The position numbers were made by a program, and so were the translations under genes. A DNA stretch of 64,000 bases from Patiriisocius_A hiemis (GTDB lineage Bacteria > Bacteroidota > Bacteroidia > Flavobacteriales > Flavobacteriaceae): positions 682,001 through 746,000 of the forward strand of contig NZ_JAVRHZ010000001.1 in the NCBI RefSeq assembly GCF_031846325.1, in the 5' to 3' direction. Below are positions 35,460 to 45,361 of this stretch, piece after piece. Under the pieces are notes generated by a model that had not been told where the DNA came from, made no database searches, and was given only the letters and a program-made list of their open reading frames with translations. Position 1 is the first letter of the stretch, and every line of letters starts with the position of its first letter.

Positions 35460-36929
35460 ATGCAAAGCCAAGACAAACAAAACGAAAAAATTGTCGAAAA
35501 TAAGGAGTTAAATATCTGGGAAGCATTGATTCCTGTTATTGCTCTAGTGATTATGCTTTTTTACAATGTTTTTTATGCTTTTGGTGATGATGCTTTAAGT
35601 GGAAGCAATCAATTTATTCTTCTATTAGGAGCTGCTGTAGCTGCAGTTGTAGGTGTATTTAATAAAGTAAGTTATAAGCAAATGGTTGAAGAAGTTGCCC
35701 AAAATGTAAAGTCTACAACTGGAGCTCTCTTGATTTTACTTATGGTTGGAGCCCTTGCTGGAACATGGCTTATAAGTGGCATAATCCCAACAATGATTTA
35801 TTACGGATTACAAATTTTAAATCCAACTATTTTTTTAGCCTCATGTGTAGTTATTTGTGCAATCATATCTATTGCTACCGGTAGTAGTTGGACTACTTCT
35901 GCAACTGTAGGTATTGCATTAATTGGTATTGCTGAAGCGTTAGGAATATCGTTAGGAATGACAGCTGGAGCTGTATTATCAGGTGCCTATTTTGGAGATA
36001 AGCTATCACCACTAAGTGACACTACAAACCTAGCACCTGCTATGGCGGGAACAGATTTGTTTACACATATAAAATACATGACTTATACAACTGTTCCTAC
36101 TATTATAGTAACGTTAATTGTATTTATAATAATTGGGGTTGGTTTAGATCCTGTAGGAGTTGCAGACACAACTTCAATACTCGCATCTATTGATGCTTCA
36201 TTTAATATTAGCCCTTGGCTTTTTATTGTACCAATTTTAGTTATTGTCATGATAGTTAGAAAAACGCCTCCTCTTATTGCATTATTAGCGGGTACTTTAT
36301 TAGGAGGATTAGCAGCTTTAATATTTCAACCGGAAATTGTTACAACAATTGGTGGTGGCGATACCTTGGATTTTACTTCTGGTTACAAAGGAATTATGAA
36401 TGCGATAACAGTAGACACTTCAGTAGCTACAGATAATGAAGCTTTAAATGATTTATTTTCGGCAGGAGGAATGAGTGGAATGTTAGGTACTATTTGGTTA
36501 ATAATTTGTGCCATGGTATTTGGTGGAGTTATGGATGCCATAGGTGCTTTAGCAAGAATTAGTAAAGCGCTATTATCATTATTTCATACAACCTTTGGTT
36601 TATTTGCGAGTACAGTTGCTAGTTGTTTGGCATTAAATTTAACTGCAAGCGACCAGTACTTAGCAATAGTTGTTCCAGGAAAAATGTATAGCAAAGCATT
36701 CAAGGATAAAGGGTTAGCTCCAGAAAACCTATCCAGAACTTTAGAAGATAGTGGTACTGTTACTTCAGTTTTAGTCCCATGGAATACCTGCGGAGCGTAT
36801 CAAAGCGGTGTTCTCGGAGTTCCTGTGATAGATTACTTTGCATTTGCAATTTTTAACTGGCTTAGTCCATTTACTACACTCTTATTTGCAGCTTTCAGAA
36901 TTAAAATAAGACAACTTAAGGAAGCTTAA
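35460..36929 (+). CDS. NhaC-family Na+/H+ antiporter
   Basis: Polytopic inner-membrane protein, 489 residues with about 11-12 hydrophobic helices. NhaC-type signature: ATGSSWTTSATVGIALIGIA, GAYFGDKLSPLSDTTNLAPA and, near the end, LEDSGTVTSVLVPWNTCGAY. Members exchange Na+ for protons or act as amino-acid/malate-lactate type antiporters; the location behind a PLP lyase would also fit metabolite exchange. The gap to the lyase is 66 nt and has no clear terminator. Confidence 0.87.
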   Translation: MQSQDKQNEKIVENKELNIWEALIPVIALVIMLFYNVFYAFGDDALSGSNQFILLLGAAVAAVVGVFNKVSYKQMVEEVAQNVKSTTGALLILLMVGALAGTWLISGIIPTMIYYGLQILNPTIFLASCVVICAIISIATGSSWTTSATVGIALIGIAEALGISLGMTAGAVLSGAYFGDKLSPLSDTTNLAPAMAGTDLFTHIKYMTYTTVPTIIVTLIVFIIIGVGLDPVGVADTTSILASIDASFNISPWLFIVPILVIVMIVRKTPPLIALLAGTLLGGLAALIFQPEIVTTIGGGDTLDFTSGYKGIMNAITVDTSVATDNEALNDLFSAGGMSGMLGTIWLIICAMVFGGVMDAIGALARISKALLSLFHTTFGLFASTVASCLALNLTASDQYLAIVVPGKMYSKAFKDKGLAPENLSRTLEDSGTVTSVLVPWNTCGAYQSGVLGVPVIDYFAFAIFNWLSPFTTLLFAAFRIKIRQLKEA

Positions 36930-37006
36930 TAAAGGCAAATCTTTAAGAAGATTTTAGTTATTTCCTGTAGAGGATTATGTACTTTTATGAAAATTATAAA
37001 AGACAA

Positions 37007-37507
37007 ATGGCAAAAATTACACTAGGCGGAAATGCAACAGAAACAACAGGGAATCTTCCAGAAATTGGATCAAAAGCATCAGAATTTACTCTTACAACTT
37101 CAGAGTTAGGTTCTAGAAAACTTTCAGATTACAACGGAAAAAAATTATTGCTTAATATTTTTCCAAGTGTAGATACTGGTGTCTGTGCAACTTCTGCTAG
37201 AAAATTTAACGAAAGTGCTTCAAAGCTTAAAAACACAACTGTTTTGTGTATTTCTAGAGATTTACCTTTTGCACAAGCTCGTTTTTGTGCCGCAGAAGGA
37301 ATTGAAAACTTAGAAATGCTAAGTGATTTTAAAGATGGTAGTTTCGGAAAAGAGTATGGTTTAGAAATTACCAATGGTGCTTTTCAAGCATTACATTCTA
37401 GAGCCGTTATTACTCTTGATGAAAACCATACAGTACTTTATACTGAGCAAGTACCAGAAATTGGACAAGAACCTAATTATCAAGCTGCTATTAATAGTTT
37501 ACAATAA
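37007..37507 (+). CDS. tpx: Thiol peroxidase
   Basis: 166 residues from ATG 37007, which matches the usual Tpx N-terminus MAKITLGGN; an in-frame ATG at 36977 would add ten atypical residues. Atypical 2-Cys peroxiredoxin: peroxidatic Cys 60 in FPSVDTGVCATSARKF, resolving Cys 94 in VLCISRDLPFAQARFC. Reduces hydroperoxides with thioredoxin. Stop overlaps the next start (TAATG). Confidence 0.94.
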   Translation: MAKITLGGNATETTGNLPEIGSKASEFTLTTSELGSRKLSDYNGKKLLLNIFPSVDTGVCATSARKFNESASKLKNTTVLCISRDLPFAQARFCAAEGIENLEMLSDFKDGSFGKEYGLEITNGAFQALHSRAVITLDENHTVLYTEQVPEIGQEPNYQAAINSLQ

Positions 37508-37866
37508 TGTGGAACACCTTCTTAGGAAAACGCCTTAAAGGTGTAAAATATGCAGCCAAAGGTGCATGGATGCTAATAAAAAATGAAGCTAGTATTCAAG
37601 TACAAACTGTAATTGCTATTGTAATGACCTTTGCAGGATTTTATTTTGAAATAAATACTACGGAGTGGATTTTTCAAATAATAGCAATTGCATTAGTAAT
37701 GAGCCTTGAAGGTATAAATACTGCTATAGAAGAAATTTCAGATTTTGTTCATCCAGATTTTCATAATCGAATAGGTTATATTAAAGACGTTGCCGCAGGT
37801 GGAGTTTTTATTGCTGCACTAGGAGCTGTAATTATAGGATGCATAATATATATTCCAAAATTTTAG
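37507..37866 (+). CDS. Diacylglycerol/undecaprenol kinase family protein
   Basis: 119 residues, three hydrophobic helices. Family segments: GAWMLIKNEASIQVQ and the catalytic EGINTAIEEISDFVHPDFHNRIGYIKDVAAGGV with the Glu residues that bind Mg-ATP. In Gram-negative bacteria it phosphorylates diacylglycerol; in Bacteroidota and Gram-positive bacteria homologues can act on undecaprenol. The start is one base inside the tpx stop codon. Confidence 0.88.
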   Translation: MWNTFLGKRLKGVKYAAKGAWMLIKNEASIQVQTVIAIVMTFAGFYFEINTTEWIFQIIAIALVMSLEGINTAIEEISDFVHPDFHNRIGYIKDVAAGGVFIAALGAVIIGCIIYIPKF

Positions 37867-37926
37867 ACACATTTATTAAAAGGGAGCCCATCTACTTACA
37901 ATAATTTTATGTAGTTTGCATCGTTG

Positions 37927-37934
37927 TATATTTG
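37927..37934 (+). promoter_or_regulatory. -7 box upstream of ftsK
   Basis: TATATTTG fits TAnnTTTG, 31 nt before the ATG at 37965. The -33 element is not clear. Confidence 0.5.
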
Positions 37935-37964
37935 TAATTTTGCACTAAGACAACCAACCACTTC

Positions 37965-40319
37965 ATGGCCAAGAAAAAAAGAGCTACATCCAAAAAAACT
38001 AAGAAACCTCGAAAAAAAATAGCGTTTACACTTTCTAGGCAACAAAAAATAGTGCTTGGGAGTGCCCTTTCCATTATTGGGTTAATGTTTATAATTTCGT
38101 TTATCTCATTTTTATTTTCATGGCAAGTGGACCAAAGTGAACTTGCAGTTATTGGTAATAGAGATGTTGAAAAAGAAAACTGGTTAAGCACTTTTGGTAG
38201 TGCAGTAAGCAACTTTTTTGTTTACAAAGGCTTTGGTATATCAACTCTAATCTTCGCATTTTTAATTACACTTACAGGAATTTATTACTTCTTTGATTAT
38301 GCAAAAAAGCAACTAGTACGATTTTGGTTTTGGGGAATGTTAGTAATGGTATGGCTAGCTGTATTTTTTGGATTCTTCCCTGCAAAGTCTACAATTTTAA
38401 GTGGAGTTATTGGATACGAGGTAAATGATTTTTTACAAGATTATTTAGGCTTTATTGGCGCTGTATTAGTTATGGCTTTTCTTGCCATTGTTTACTTAGT
38501 GATTAGACTTAAAGTGACACCAGAAAAGGTAACTAGTGCATTTAAAAAGACTAAAAATTCTGTTGTAGAAGATTTTACTTCAGAAGAAAGCACCGTTTCG
38601 CAAACAGACTATGAGAAAGAAGTAATAGAAACTACAATTACTACTGAAGAAAACTCAATACCACTTGAAATTCAGAAAGAAGAGAATTTAGAACCAGGTT
38701 TAAAAGAGAAAGTTCCTACTAATGAAGAAGCTGAAGTAGCAATGGAAGTTGAAGCTCCTGTAGAAGAAGAGACCGTAGAAGATAATTTAAGCAAAAAGCT
38801 AGTAGAAGATTTTGGACAGTTTGACCCAAAATTAGAGCTAAGCAACTATAAATTTCCAACCATAGAGTTGCTTAAGGATTATACACAAGGACAAGGAATT
38901 ACTATAAATCAAGAAGAGCTCGAAGAAAACAAAAACCGAATTGTAGAAACCCTTAATAACTATAAAATTGGTATTGCAAATATTAAAGCTACCGTTGGTC
39001 CTACTGTAACACTTTATGAGATTATCCCAGAGGCAGGTATTAGAATTTCAAAAATTAAAAATCTTGAAGATGATATTGCTTTATCGCTTTCTGCATTAGG
39101 AATACGTATCATTGCTCCTATTCCAGGACGTGGTACTATTGGTATTGAGGTTCCCAACAAGAAACCAAAAATCGTTTCTATGCGCTCTGTCATAGGTTCT
39201 CCTAAGTTTAGAGATGCCGAGATGGAACTTCCTATAGCTTTTGGAAAAACAATTAGTAACGAGACCTTTGTAGTAGACCTAGCAAGAATGCCACATTTAC
39301 TTATGGCTGGTGCAACTGGACAGGGTAAATCGGTTGGACTAAATGCTATACTTACCTCACTACTTTACAAAAAACATCCAGCCGAAGTTAAGTTTGTGCT
39401 TGTAGACCCAAAAAAGGTGGAGCTAACACTTTTCAACAAAATTGAAAGACATTACTTGGCAAAGCTTCCCGATACTGATGAAGCAATTATTACAGATACT
39501 AACAAAGTAATTAATACCCTTAACTCACTTTGTATAGAAATGGATGCCCGTTACGACCTGCTTAAAGATGCTATGGTTCGTAATATTAAAGAATATAACA
39601 CCAAATTTAAAAACCGAAAGCTGAACCCTAACGACGGTCATCGCTTTTTACCTTACATTGTTTTAGTAATAGATGAGTTTGCAGACCTAATTATGACAGC
39701 GGGTAAAGAGGTAGAAACCCCTATCGCCCGTCTAGCACAGTTGGCTCGTGCAATTGGAATTCATTTAATTGTCGCAACGCAGCGACCTTCGGTAAATGTG
39801 ATTACAGGTATTATTAAAGCCAATTTCCCAGCTCGTATAGCATTTAGGGTAACTAGTAAGATTGACTCAAGAACTATATTAGACAACTCAGGCGCAGACC
39901 AACTAATAGGTCGTGGTGACATGTTGTACACACAAGGAAATGACCTGACAAGGCTTCAATGCGCGTTTGTAGACACACCAGAAGTGGCAGATATTACAGA
40001 TTATATTGGTGCTCAAAAAGCCTATCCAGATGCACATTTATTACCAGAGTATGTAAGTGAAGAAGGTGGCACAACTCTTGATAATAATATTGAAGAACGA
40101 GATAAATTGTTTGTTGAAGCTGCCGAAGTGCTTGTAATAGCACAACAAGGTTCTGCTTCACTTTTACAACGAAAATTAAAATTAGGATATAATCGTGCAG
40201 GTAGAATTATAGATCAACTTGAAGCTGCAGGTGTTGTAGGTCCTTTTGAAGGAAGTAAAGCAAGACAAGTACTCGTTCCAACTATTGAAGCATTACACCA
40301 ACTACTAAATAATGAATAA
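37965..40319 (+). CDS. ftsK: DNA translocase FtsK/SpoIIIE family
   Basis: 784 residues. Basic N-terminus (KKKRATSKKTKKPRKK), four transmembrane helices within about 25-185, an acidic linker (about 190-290), then the alpha/beta motor domains with Walker A GATGQGKSVGLNA (about 446-458) and Walker B VLVIDEFADLIM, and a C-terminal winged-helix gamma domain (QGSASLLQRKLKLGYNRAGR) that reads KOPS-like sequences. Segregates chromosome termini at the division septum. It is followed by lolA and lptF, a syntenic set in flavobacteria. Confidence 0.95.
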   Translation: MAKKKRATSKKTKKPRKKIAFTLSRQQKIVLGSALSIIGLMFIISFISFLFSWQVDQSELAVIGNRDVEKENWLSTFGSAVSNFFVYKGFGISTLIFAFLITLTGIYYFFDYAKKQLVRFWFWGMLVMVWLAVFFGFFPAKSTILSGVIGYEVNDFLQDYLGFIGAVLVMAFLAIVYLVIRLKVTPEKVTSAFKKTKNSVVEDFTSEESTVSQTDYEKEVIETTITTEENSIPLEIQKEENLEPGLKEKVPTNEEAEVAMEVEAPVEEETVEDNLSKKLVEDFGQFDPKLELSNYKFPTIELLKDYTQGQGITINQEELEENKNRIVETLNNYKIGIANIKATVGPTVTLYEIIPEAGIRISKIKNLEDDIALSLSALGIRIIAPIPGRGTIGIEVPNKKPKIVSMRSVIGSPKFRDAEMELPIAFGKTISNETFVVDLARMPHLLMAGATGQGKSVGLNAILTSLLYKKHPAEVKFVLVDPKKVELTLFNKIERHYLAKLPDTDEAIITDTNKVINTLNSLCIEMDARYDLLKDAMVRNIKEYNTKFKNRKLNPNDGHRFLPYIVLVIDEFADLIMTAGKEVETPIARLAQLARAIGIHLIVATQRPSVNVITGIIKANFPARIAFRVTSKIDSRTILDNSGADQLIGRGDMLYTQGNDLTRLQCAFVDTPEVADITDYIGAQKAYPDAHLLPEYVSEEGGTTLDNNIEERDKLFVEAAEVLVIAQQGSASLLQRKLKLGYNRAGRIIDQLEAAGVVGPFEGSKARQVLVPTIEALHQLLNNE

Positions 40320-40320
40320 G

Positions 40321-40962
40321 ATGAAAAAGATAGTATTAATTTGCATAGCAATTTTGGCAAGCTCAACAATACAAGCGCAAAATGCGAAATCATTATTAAA
40401 TGAAGTTTCTACAAAGGTTAAAAGCTATGACAATATTTCTATAGACTTTAAATACACGCTTAATAATGCCAAAGAAAATGTAAGCCAAGAAACTCGAGGT
40501 GATGTTACCCTTTCTGGCGAAAAGTATGTTTTAAACATGTTGGGTACTACTACGCTATTTGATGCTACAAATATGTACACCATTGTTCCAGAAGATGAAG
40601 AGGTTACTATCTCAAAGTATAACCCAAACGACGACAAATCTATAACACCTTCTAAGATGTTGACTTTTTATGAAAAGGGATACACTTATAAAATGGATAT
40701 AGTACAAAATGTAAGAGGAAGAAAAATACAGTTTGTAAAACTTACTCCTATAGATTCCAACGCAGAGATAAAAGATATTTTATTAGGTATCGATGTGCAG
40801 ACAAAACATATCTATAAATTAATACAGACTGATGCTAAAGGAACAAAATATACACTTACAGTAAATTCTTTTAAGACAAATCAGCCTCTTTCAAAAACCT
40901 TGTTTACTTTTGACGAAGCCAAGTATAAAGACGATGGCTATTACATCAATAGGTTAGACTAA
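40321..40962 (+). CDS. LolA-like outer-membrane lipoprotein carrier
   Basis: 213 residues with a signal peptide (MKKIVLICIAILASSTIQAQ); periplasmic. The pattern NVSQETRGDVTLSGEKYVLN...TLFDATNMYTIVPEDEEV is LolA-type (open beta-barrel that shuttles lipoproteins). Position behind ftsK is the usual one for lolA. ATG 40321 directly follows the ftsK stop; an alternative ATG at 40312 overlaps ftsK and adds three residues. Confidence 0.85.
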   Translation: MKKIVLICIAILASSTIQAQNAKSLLNEVSTKVKSYDNISIDFKYTLNNAKENVSQETRGDVTLSGEKYVLNMLGTTTLFDATNMYTIVPEDEEVTISKYNPNDDKSITPSKMLTFYEKGYTYKMDIVQNVRGRKIQFVKLTPIDSNAEIKDILLGIDVQTKHIYKLIQTDAKGTKYTLTVNSFKTNQPLSKTLFTFDEAKYKDDGYYINRLD

Positions 40963-40972
40963 GTACATTGCA

Positions 40973-42412
40973 TTGAAAATATTAGACCGCTATATATTAA
41001 CAGCATTTTTGAAGACGTTTTTTAGCGTCTTCATTATTTTGATGTTCATTTTTGTACTGCAAGCCGTTTGGCTCTATATTTCAGAGTTGGCTGGTAAAGA
41101 CTTAGATGCAGGTTTAGTATTAAAGTTTCTCTGGCTCTACTCTCCCAAGATAATTCCATTAGTATTACCACTAAGTATTCTGGTAACCTCACTCATGGTC
41201 TTTGGTAACTTTTCTGAAAAATATGAATTTGCAGCCATGAAATCTACTGGGATTTCATTACAAAGAGCGATGCGAAGTCTAATTTTATTTATTGGATTAT
41301 TAAGTTTTGTAGCCTTTTTGTTTGCCAATAATGTTATTCCTTATTCTGAATATAAGTGGCAAAATCTACGACGAAATATCAAGCAGTTTAGTCCTTCTAT
41401 GGTAATTGCCGAAGGGCAATTTAGCCAAATAGGAGACGATTTTAATATTAAAGTAGAAGAAAAAAGTGGTGATAATGATGAGTTTTTACACGATGTTATT
41501 ATTCATCAAAAAACCGAAGAAAAACGAAGTGGAAACCATAGAGTGATTGTTGCCGAAAAAGGAGAGCTCACAAGTGAAGAAGGTAGTAATACACTCTCAC
41601 TTATTTTAAGTAACGGGTTTCATTATAACGAAGTACAATTTAAAGACTTTAAAAAACAACAAAGACTTCCATTTACAAAGACGCATTTTGATGAATACAC
41701 CATCAATATCGATCTTACTGAAATGAACAAACAAGACATAGATAAAGACAACAACTATAGTAACCACAATATGTTTAAAGCTAGTGAGTTACGTGTAGAG
41801 ATTGACTCTATGGAAACCAGTTATACAAAAGAAACTATAACTGTCTCTGAAAATTTATATTACCGTAGTGGCCTCTCAAAGTTTGGAGCAACAGCACCAA
41901 AAAAAGGGGTAAATGACACACTACAATTCTCTAGCATTGTAGAACCTTTTGGCCCTCGAAAACAAGCGCAAATTGCCTCTCTCGCGCTAACTAATGCTAG
42001 AGGAACACTACAAACTGTTGCTGGGAAAAGAAATGCCTTTGCAAAAAAACTTAGAACACTTAACAAACACAAGATAGCATTGCATGAAAAGTATGCATTA
42101 GCCGTTGCGTGTATAATTTTGTTTTTTGTAGGCGCTCCTCTTGGCGCTATTATTAGAAAAGGAGGTATGGGCTTACCTATGGTAGTAGCCATCCTACTGT
42201 TTTTAACATATCACTTTATAGGTATTTTTGCTAAAAACAGCGCCGAAGACAGTACAATCTCTCCATTTATTGGTACTTGGATAAGTACTGTTATTATGCT
42301 CCCGTTAAGTATTTGGCTTACCATTAGAGCCACGACAGATCAAGGTATATTTGATATCGATTCATTTACACAACGGTTTACAAGATTATTTAAGAAAAAA
42401 GAAGATAAATAA
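40973..42412 (+). CDS. LptF/LptG-family permease (YjgP/YjgQ)
   Basis: 479 residues: three helices at the N-terminus (about 10-120), a large periplasmic beta-jellyroll (about 130-370) and three C-terminal helices. Component of the LPS-export ABC transporter. The N-terminus KILDRYILTAFLKTF is family-typical and starts at a TTG codon (40973), as no suitable ATG exists; a TTG start is therefore proposed. It is 10 nt after lolA, so it is cotranscribed. Confidence 0.9.
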   Translation: MKILDRYILTAFLKTFFSVFIILMFIFVLQAVWLYISELAGKDLDAGLVLKFLWLYSPKIIPLVLPLSILVTSLMVFGNFSEKYEFAAMKSTGISLQRAMRSLILFIGLLSFVAFLFANNVIPYSEYKWQNLRRNIKQFSPSMVIAEGQFSQIGDDFNIKVEEKSGDNDEFLHDVIIHQKTEEKRSGNHRVIVAEKGELTSEEGSNTLSLILSNGFHYNEVQFKDFKKQQRLPFTKTHFDEYTINIDLTEMNKQDIDKDNNYSNHNMFKASELRVEIDSMETSYTKETITVSENLYYRSGLSKFGATAPKKGVNDTLQFSSIVEPFGPRKQAQIASLALTNARGTLQTVAGKRNAFAKKLRTLNKHKIALHEKYALAVACIILFFVGAPLGAIIRKGGMGLPMVVAILLFLTYHFIGIFAKNSAEDSTISPFIGTWISTVIMLPLSIWLTIRATTDQGIFDIDSFTQRFTRLFKKKEDK

Positions 42413-42457
42413 TACTTCAGCTCAATTCTAAATTCTTACTTCTAACACAACATTCCG

Positions 42458-42465
42458 TATCTTTG
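42458..42465 (+). promoter_or_regulatory. -7 box upstream of ribB
   Basis: TATCTTTG, 19 nt before the ATG at 42485. The -33 region is not well conserved. Confidence 0.5.
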
Positions 42466-42484
42466 TACTATAATTCTATTTGTT

Positions 42485-43633
42485 ATGATGACTACTGAAA
42501 AAGAGACTACCATTCAACTTAACACTATACAAGAAGCCATTGAAGATATTAAAAAAGGTAAGGTTATTATCGTGGTAGATGATGAGAATAGGGAGAACGA
42601 AGGAGATTTTGTAGCTGCATCAGAGCTTATTACACCAGAGACCATTAACTTTATGGCAACCCATGGTCGTGGCCTTATTTGTGCCCCAATTACCGAAAGT
42701 CATTGCAAAGAACTACAGTTAGAAATGATGACTGGTAATAATACAGATCCTATGGAGACTGCATTTACCATATCGGTCGATTTAAAAGGGCATGGCGTTA
42801 CAACAGGAATTTCGGCAAGTGATAGAGCCAAAACAGTAAAAGCACTTATAGACCCCAATACAAAGCCACATGATTTAAGCAAGCCAGGACATATTTTTCC
42901 TTTAAAAGCAAAAGATGGTGGCGTATTACGAAGAACAGGGCATACCGAAGCAGCAATAGATTTTGCACGCCTAGCAGGACTACAACCAGCAGGTGTGATT
43001 GTTGAAATTATGAATGAAGACGGTACCATGGCTCGCTTACCGCACCTTGTTGAAGTAGCTAAGCGCTTTGATTTAAAACTAGTCTCTATTGAAGATTTAG
43101 TTGCCTACCGAATGGAGCACGACTCTTTAATTGAAAAGAAAGAAGATTTTAATATCACGACCAAGTTTGGCGAATTTAGATTAAGAGCCTACCAACAAAC
43201 TACCAATGAACAAGTACATATTGCGCTTACTAAAGGAACCTGGCAAAAAAATGAAGCCGTTCCTGTACGTGTAAACTCTACACTAGTAAATAATGACATT
43301 TTAGGAACCCTTACCAACGATGCAGATAAAAAGCTTGACGAAATGTTTCAGGTAATTAATCAACAAGGAAAGGGAGCAATAGTGTTTATTAATCAACAAA
43401 GTCAATCTTTTAACTTGTTAAATCGTCTTTCAGAATTAAAACAAAACCAACAGCCCGGTACAGTAACCAAAGCACCAGGTATCATGATGGATGCAAAAGA
43501 TTTTGGAATTGGTGCTCAAATCTTACACGATTTAGGTATTCATAAAATAAAACTTGTATCCAATTCTAAGCAAACCAAACGTGTAGGAATGATTGGGTAT
43601 GGACTTGAGATTACAGAGTATATTAACTATTAA
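42485..43633 (+). CDS. ribB: 3,4-dihydroxy-2-butanone-4-phosphate synthase with degenerate GTP cyclohydrolase II domain
   Basis: 382 residues. The N-terminal RibB half (about 1-210) is intact: VDDENRENEGDFV, RTGHTEAAIDFARLAG and IVEIMNEDGTMARL, with the acidic residues and His of the active site. It makes the four-carbon unit of riboflavin from ribulose 5-phosphate. The C-terminal half follows RibA in length and secondary-structure pattern, but the zinc-binding HSEC and CDC cysteines are absent: the corresponding segment reads PVRVNSTLVNNDILG, with no Cys. It is therefore unlikely to hydrolyse GTP, and a separate RibA must exist elsewhere. The stop shares TTAA with the convergent gene. Confidence 0.9.
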   Translation: MMTTEKETTIQLNTIQEAIEDIKKGKVIIVVDDENRENEGDFVAASELITPETINFMATHGRGLICAPITESHCKELQLEMMTGNNTDPMETAFTISVDLKGHGVTTGISASDRAKTVKALIDPNTKPHDLSKPGHIFPLKAKDGGVLRRTGHTEAAIDFARLAGLQPAGVIVEIMNEDGTMARLPHLVEVAKRFDLKLVSIEDLVAYRMEHDSLIEKKEDFNITTKFGEFRLRAYQQTTNEQVHIALTKGTWQKNEAVPVRVNSTLVNNDILGTLTNDADKKLDEMFQVINQQGKGAIVFINQQSQSFNLLNRLSELKQNQQPGTVTKAPGIMMDAKDFGIGAQILHDLGIHKIKLVSNSKQTKRVGMIGYGLEITEYINY

Positions 43634-45240
43634 TTATCTGGACATGTAATTTGTTTAGAAACTAGTTTCCCGCTATCGTCTGGTTGGTAACGGAAACAAT
43701 TCCCACTTGCAGACTTCATAATAACACCACGGTGAATATTATTAATAAATATATCACCATCTGCGACTTCGAGTAAAGTATTTGGCGTAGTTGTATTAAT
43801 ACCTACCCCTCCTACTCCAGAACCTGTTGTTCCTGCTGCTGTTTCGCAATCATCACCAATCCCATCACCATCGGTATCGGTTTGTGATGCATTTGCAGTA
43901 TCTGGACAATTATCACATGGGTTTCCTATACCATCACCATCAGTATCTTCTTGATTGGGATTAGACTCGCTTGCACAGTTATCTGTACTATCTGGAACAC
44001 CGTCACCATCAGAGTCTGCATAGGTTGTATTACAGTAGGTAATCACTTCTGGGATACTGATGCAGTTTGTATCGTTACCAACTATATTAATACTTCCGCC
44101 AATAAAACCATTGCCGCTAATAAAATTTTGGAACACACAACATTCACTTAGTGAACTATTACTTCCTACCACTAAATCCTCACCTAGATATAATACATTA
44201 TCAAATTGAGATACATCAGTTAGTACAGAATTATTAGAAATAGTAGCATCTCCAGATATAGAAGTAAGGTCCTCAAAACCTGCTAAGCTTGCAAGTAGTG
44301 TACTCCAAATTTCTAGGTCTCCATTTACTGTTTCTAAACCATTAAGAGCAGAGATATCTGTTAAACTTGGCACAAAATTAATGTAAAGAAAGTCAAGTTC
44401 ATTATTAGAAGCACTTATTCCTCCTAAATCTGTAATTCCCAAATTGGAAAAATTAATCCCTTCAACAGTACAAGTAATAAAAGAAATGTCTGTTAAGGTG
44501 GGCGCATCATGAAAATAGAATGAACCATCAACCTGGGTAAGATTGCTTAATGCATCAACATTAGCTAAGGCAAAATTTCTATCAATATAAAGGTTTGCTG
44601 TGGTTGTGAGATTATCAAGACCATCTAAGCTTGCCAAATTATCATTAGTGTATATGCTTATACTTGATGCAGATGTGATAGCATCTAAACCTGTTAAATC
44701 TACAAGTGCGTCAGAACCTGTAATTGAAATTTGCACATCTGGAGAGGCTATGTTATGTAGTCCATTTAAAGTTGCAATATTTGGATTATATTCTAAACTA
44801 ATTGCAGTTGCTTGTGTTATACCACTTAACCCAACAATAGAAGTAAGATTATTATTATAGCGTAATTGTATGTTACTATTAAAAGAGGTCAGGTTTTGTA
44901 ATCCATCAATGTTTAGTAGACTATTATTAGATTGTAAATATAAAAATGTTCCTAAAGTAGTAAGATTTTCAAGTCCAGTTAAGTCTGTAAGATTTGTAGA
45001 GCGTATATACAAATAGCCTGTAATTTCTGTAATAAAAGTTAAACCTGATAAATCGTTAATAGATGCTCCGGTTATATACAAATCTCCATCTATCTGGCTA
45101 CACCCGCCTCCACCATAAGTAGTGACAAAATTGTCAATTTCGGTTTGACTTGTCCATGTATAATCTGTATGCCCACAGGTTTGACCAAAAGTAAATTGCG
45201 ATACTAGAACAACAAATAATAAAGTAAATAATTGCTTCAA
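43630..45240 (-). CDS. Secreted leucine-rich-repeat surface protein with thrombospondin type-3 repeats
   Basis: About 536 residues from a proposed TTG start at 45240 (then KQLFTLLFVVLVSQFTFGQ as signal peptide). An ATG at 45294 is in frame, but it would place 18 residues before the signal and lies upstream of the predicted transcription start. The body (about 60-360) consists of repeats of the type LTGLENLTTLGTFLYLQSNN, like receptor-L/internalin-like domains. It is followed by calcium-binding DSDGDGVPDSTDNC repeats (about 400-450) and a terminal VGINTTTPNTLLEV segment ending in a Cys-containing tail. Probably a cell-surface protein; no classical T9SS type A domain is seen. Confidence 0.72.
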   Translation of the reverse strand: MKQLFTLLFVVLVSQFTFGQTCGHTDYTWTSQTEIDNFVTTYGGGGCSQIDGDLYITGASINDLSGLTFITEITGYLYIRSTNLTDLTGLENLTTLGTFLYLQSNNSLLNIDGLQNLTSFNSNIQLRYNNNLTSIVGLSGITQATAISLEYNPNIATLNGLHNIASPDVQISITGSDALVDLTGLDAITSASSISIYTNDNLASLDGLDNLTTTANLYIDRNFALANVDALSNLTQVDGSFYFHDAPTLTDISFITCTVEGINFSNLGITDLGGISASNNELDFLYINFVPSLTDISALNGLETVNGDLEIWSTLLASLAGFEDLTSISGDATISNNSVLTDVSQFDNVLYLGEDLVVGSNSSLSECCVFQNFISGNGFIGGSINIVGNDTNCISIPEVITYCNTTYADSDGDGVPDSTDNCASESNPNQEDTDGDGIGNPCDNCPDTANASQTDTDGDGIGDDCETAAGTTGSGVGGVGINTTTPNTLLEVADGDIFINNIHRGVIMKSASGNCFRYQPDDSGKLVSKQITCPDN

Positions 45241-45296
45241 AACATAAAAATTTAAAAGCGTAAATAGGTTAAATTCTTCATAAAGAAGAGGCAATA

Positions 45297-45304
45297 CAAA
45301 TATA
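45297..45304 (-). promoter_or_regulatory. -7 box upstream of the leucine-rich-repeat gene
   Basis: Reverse-strand TATATTTG, about 57 nt upstream of the proposed TTG start at 45240. It sits upstream of, and almost on top of, the alternative ATG at 45294, which argues against that start. Confidence 0.45.
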
Positions 45305-45361
45305 TAAATGAGCTATTTATAAAACCTCTATGAAAACATAGATTTTACTTCCAGCAGAATT

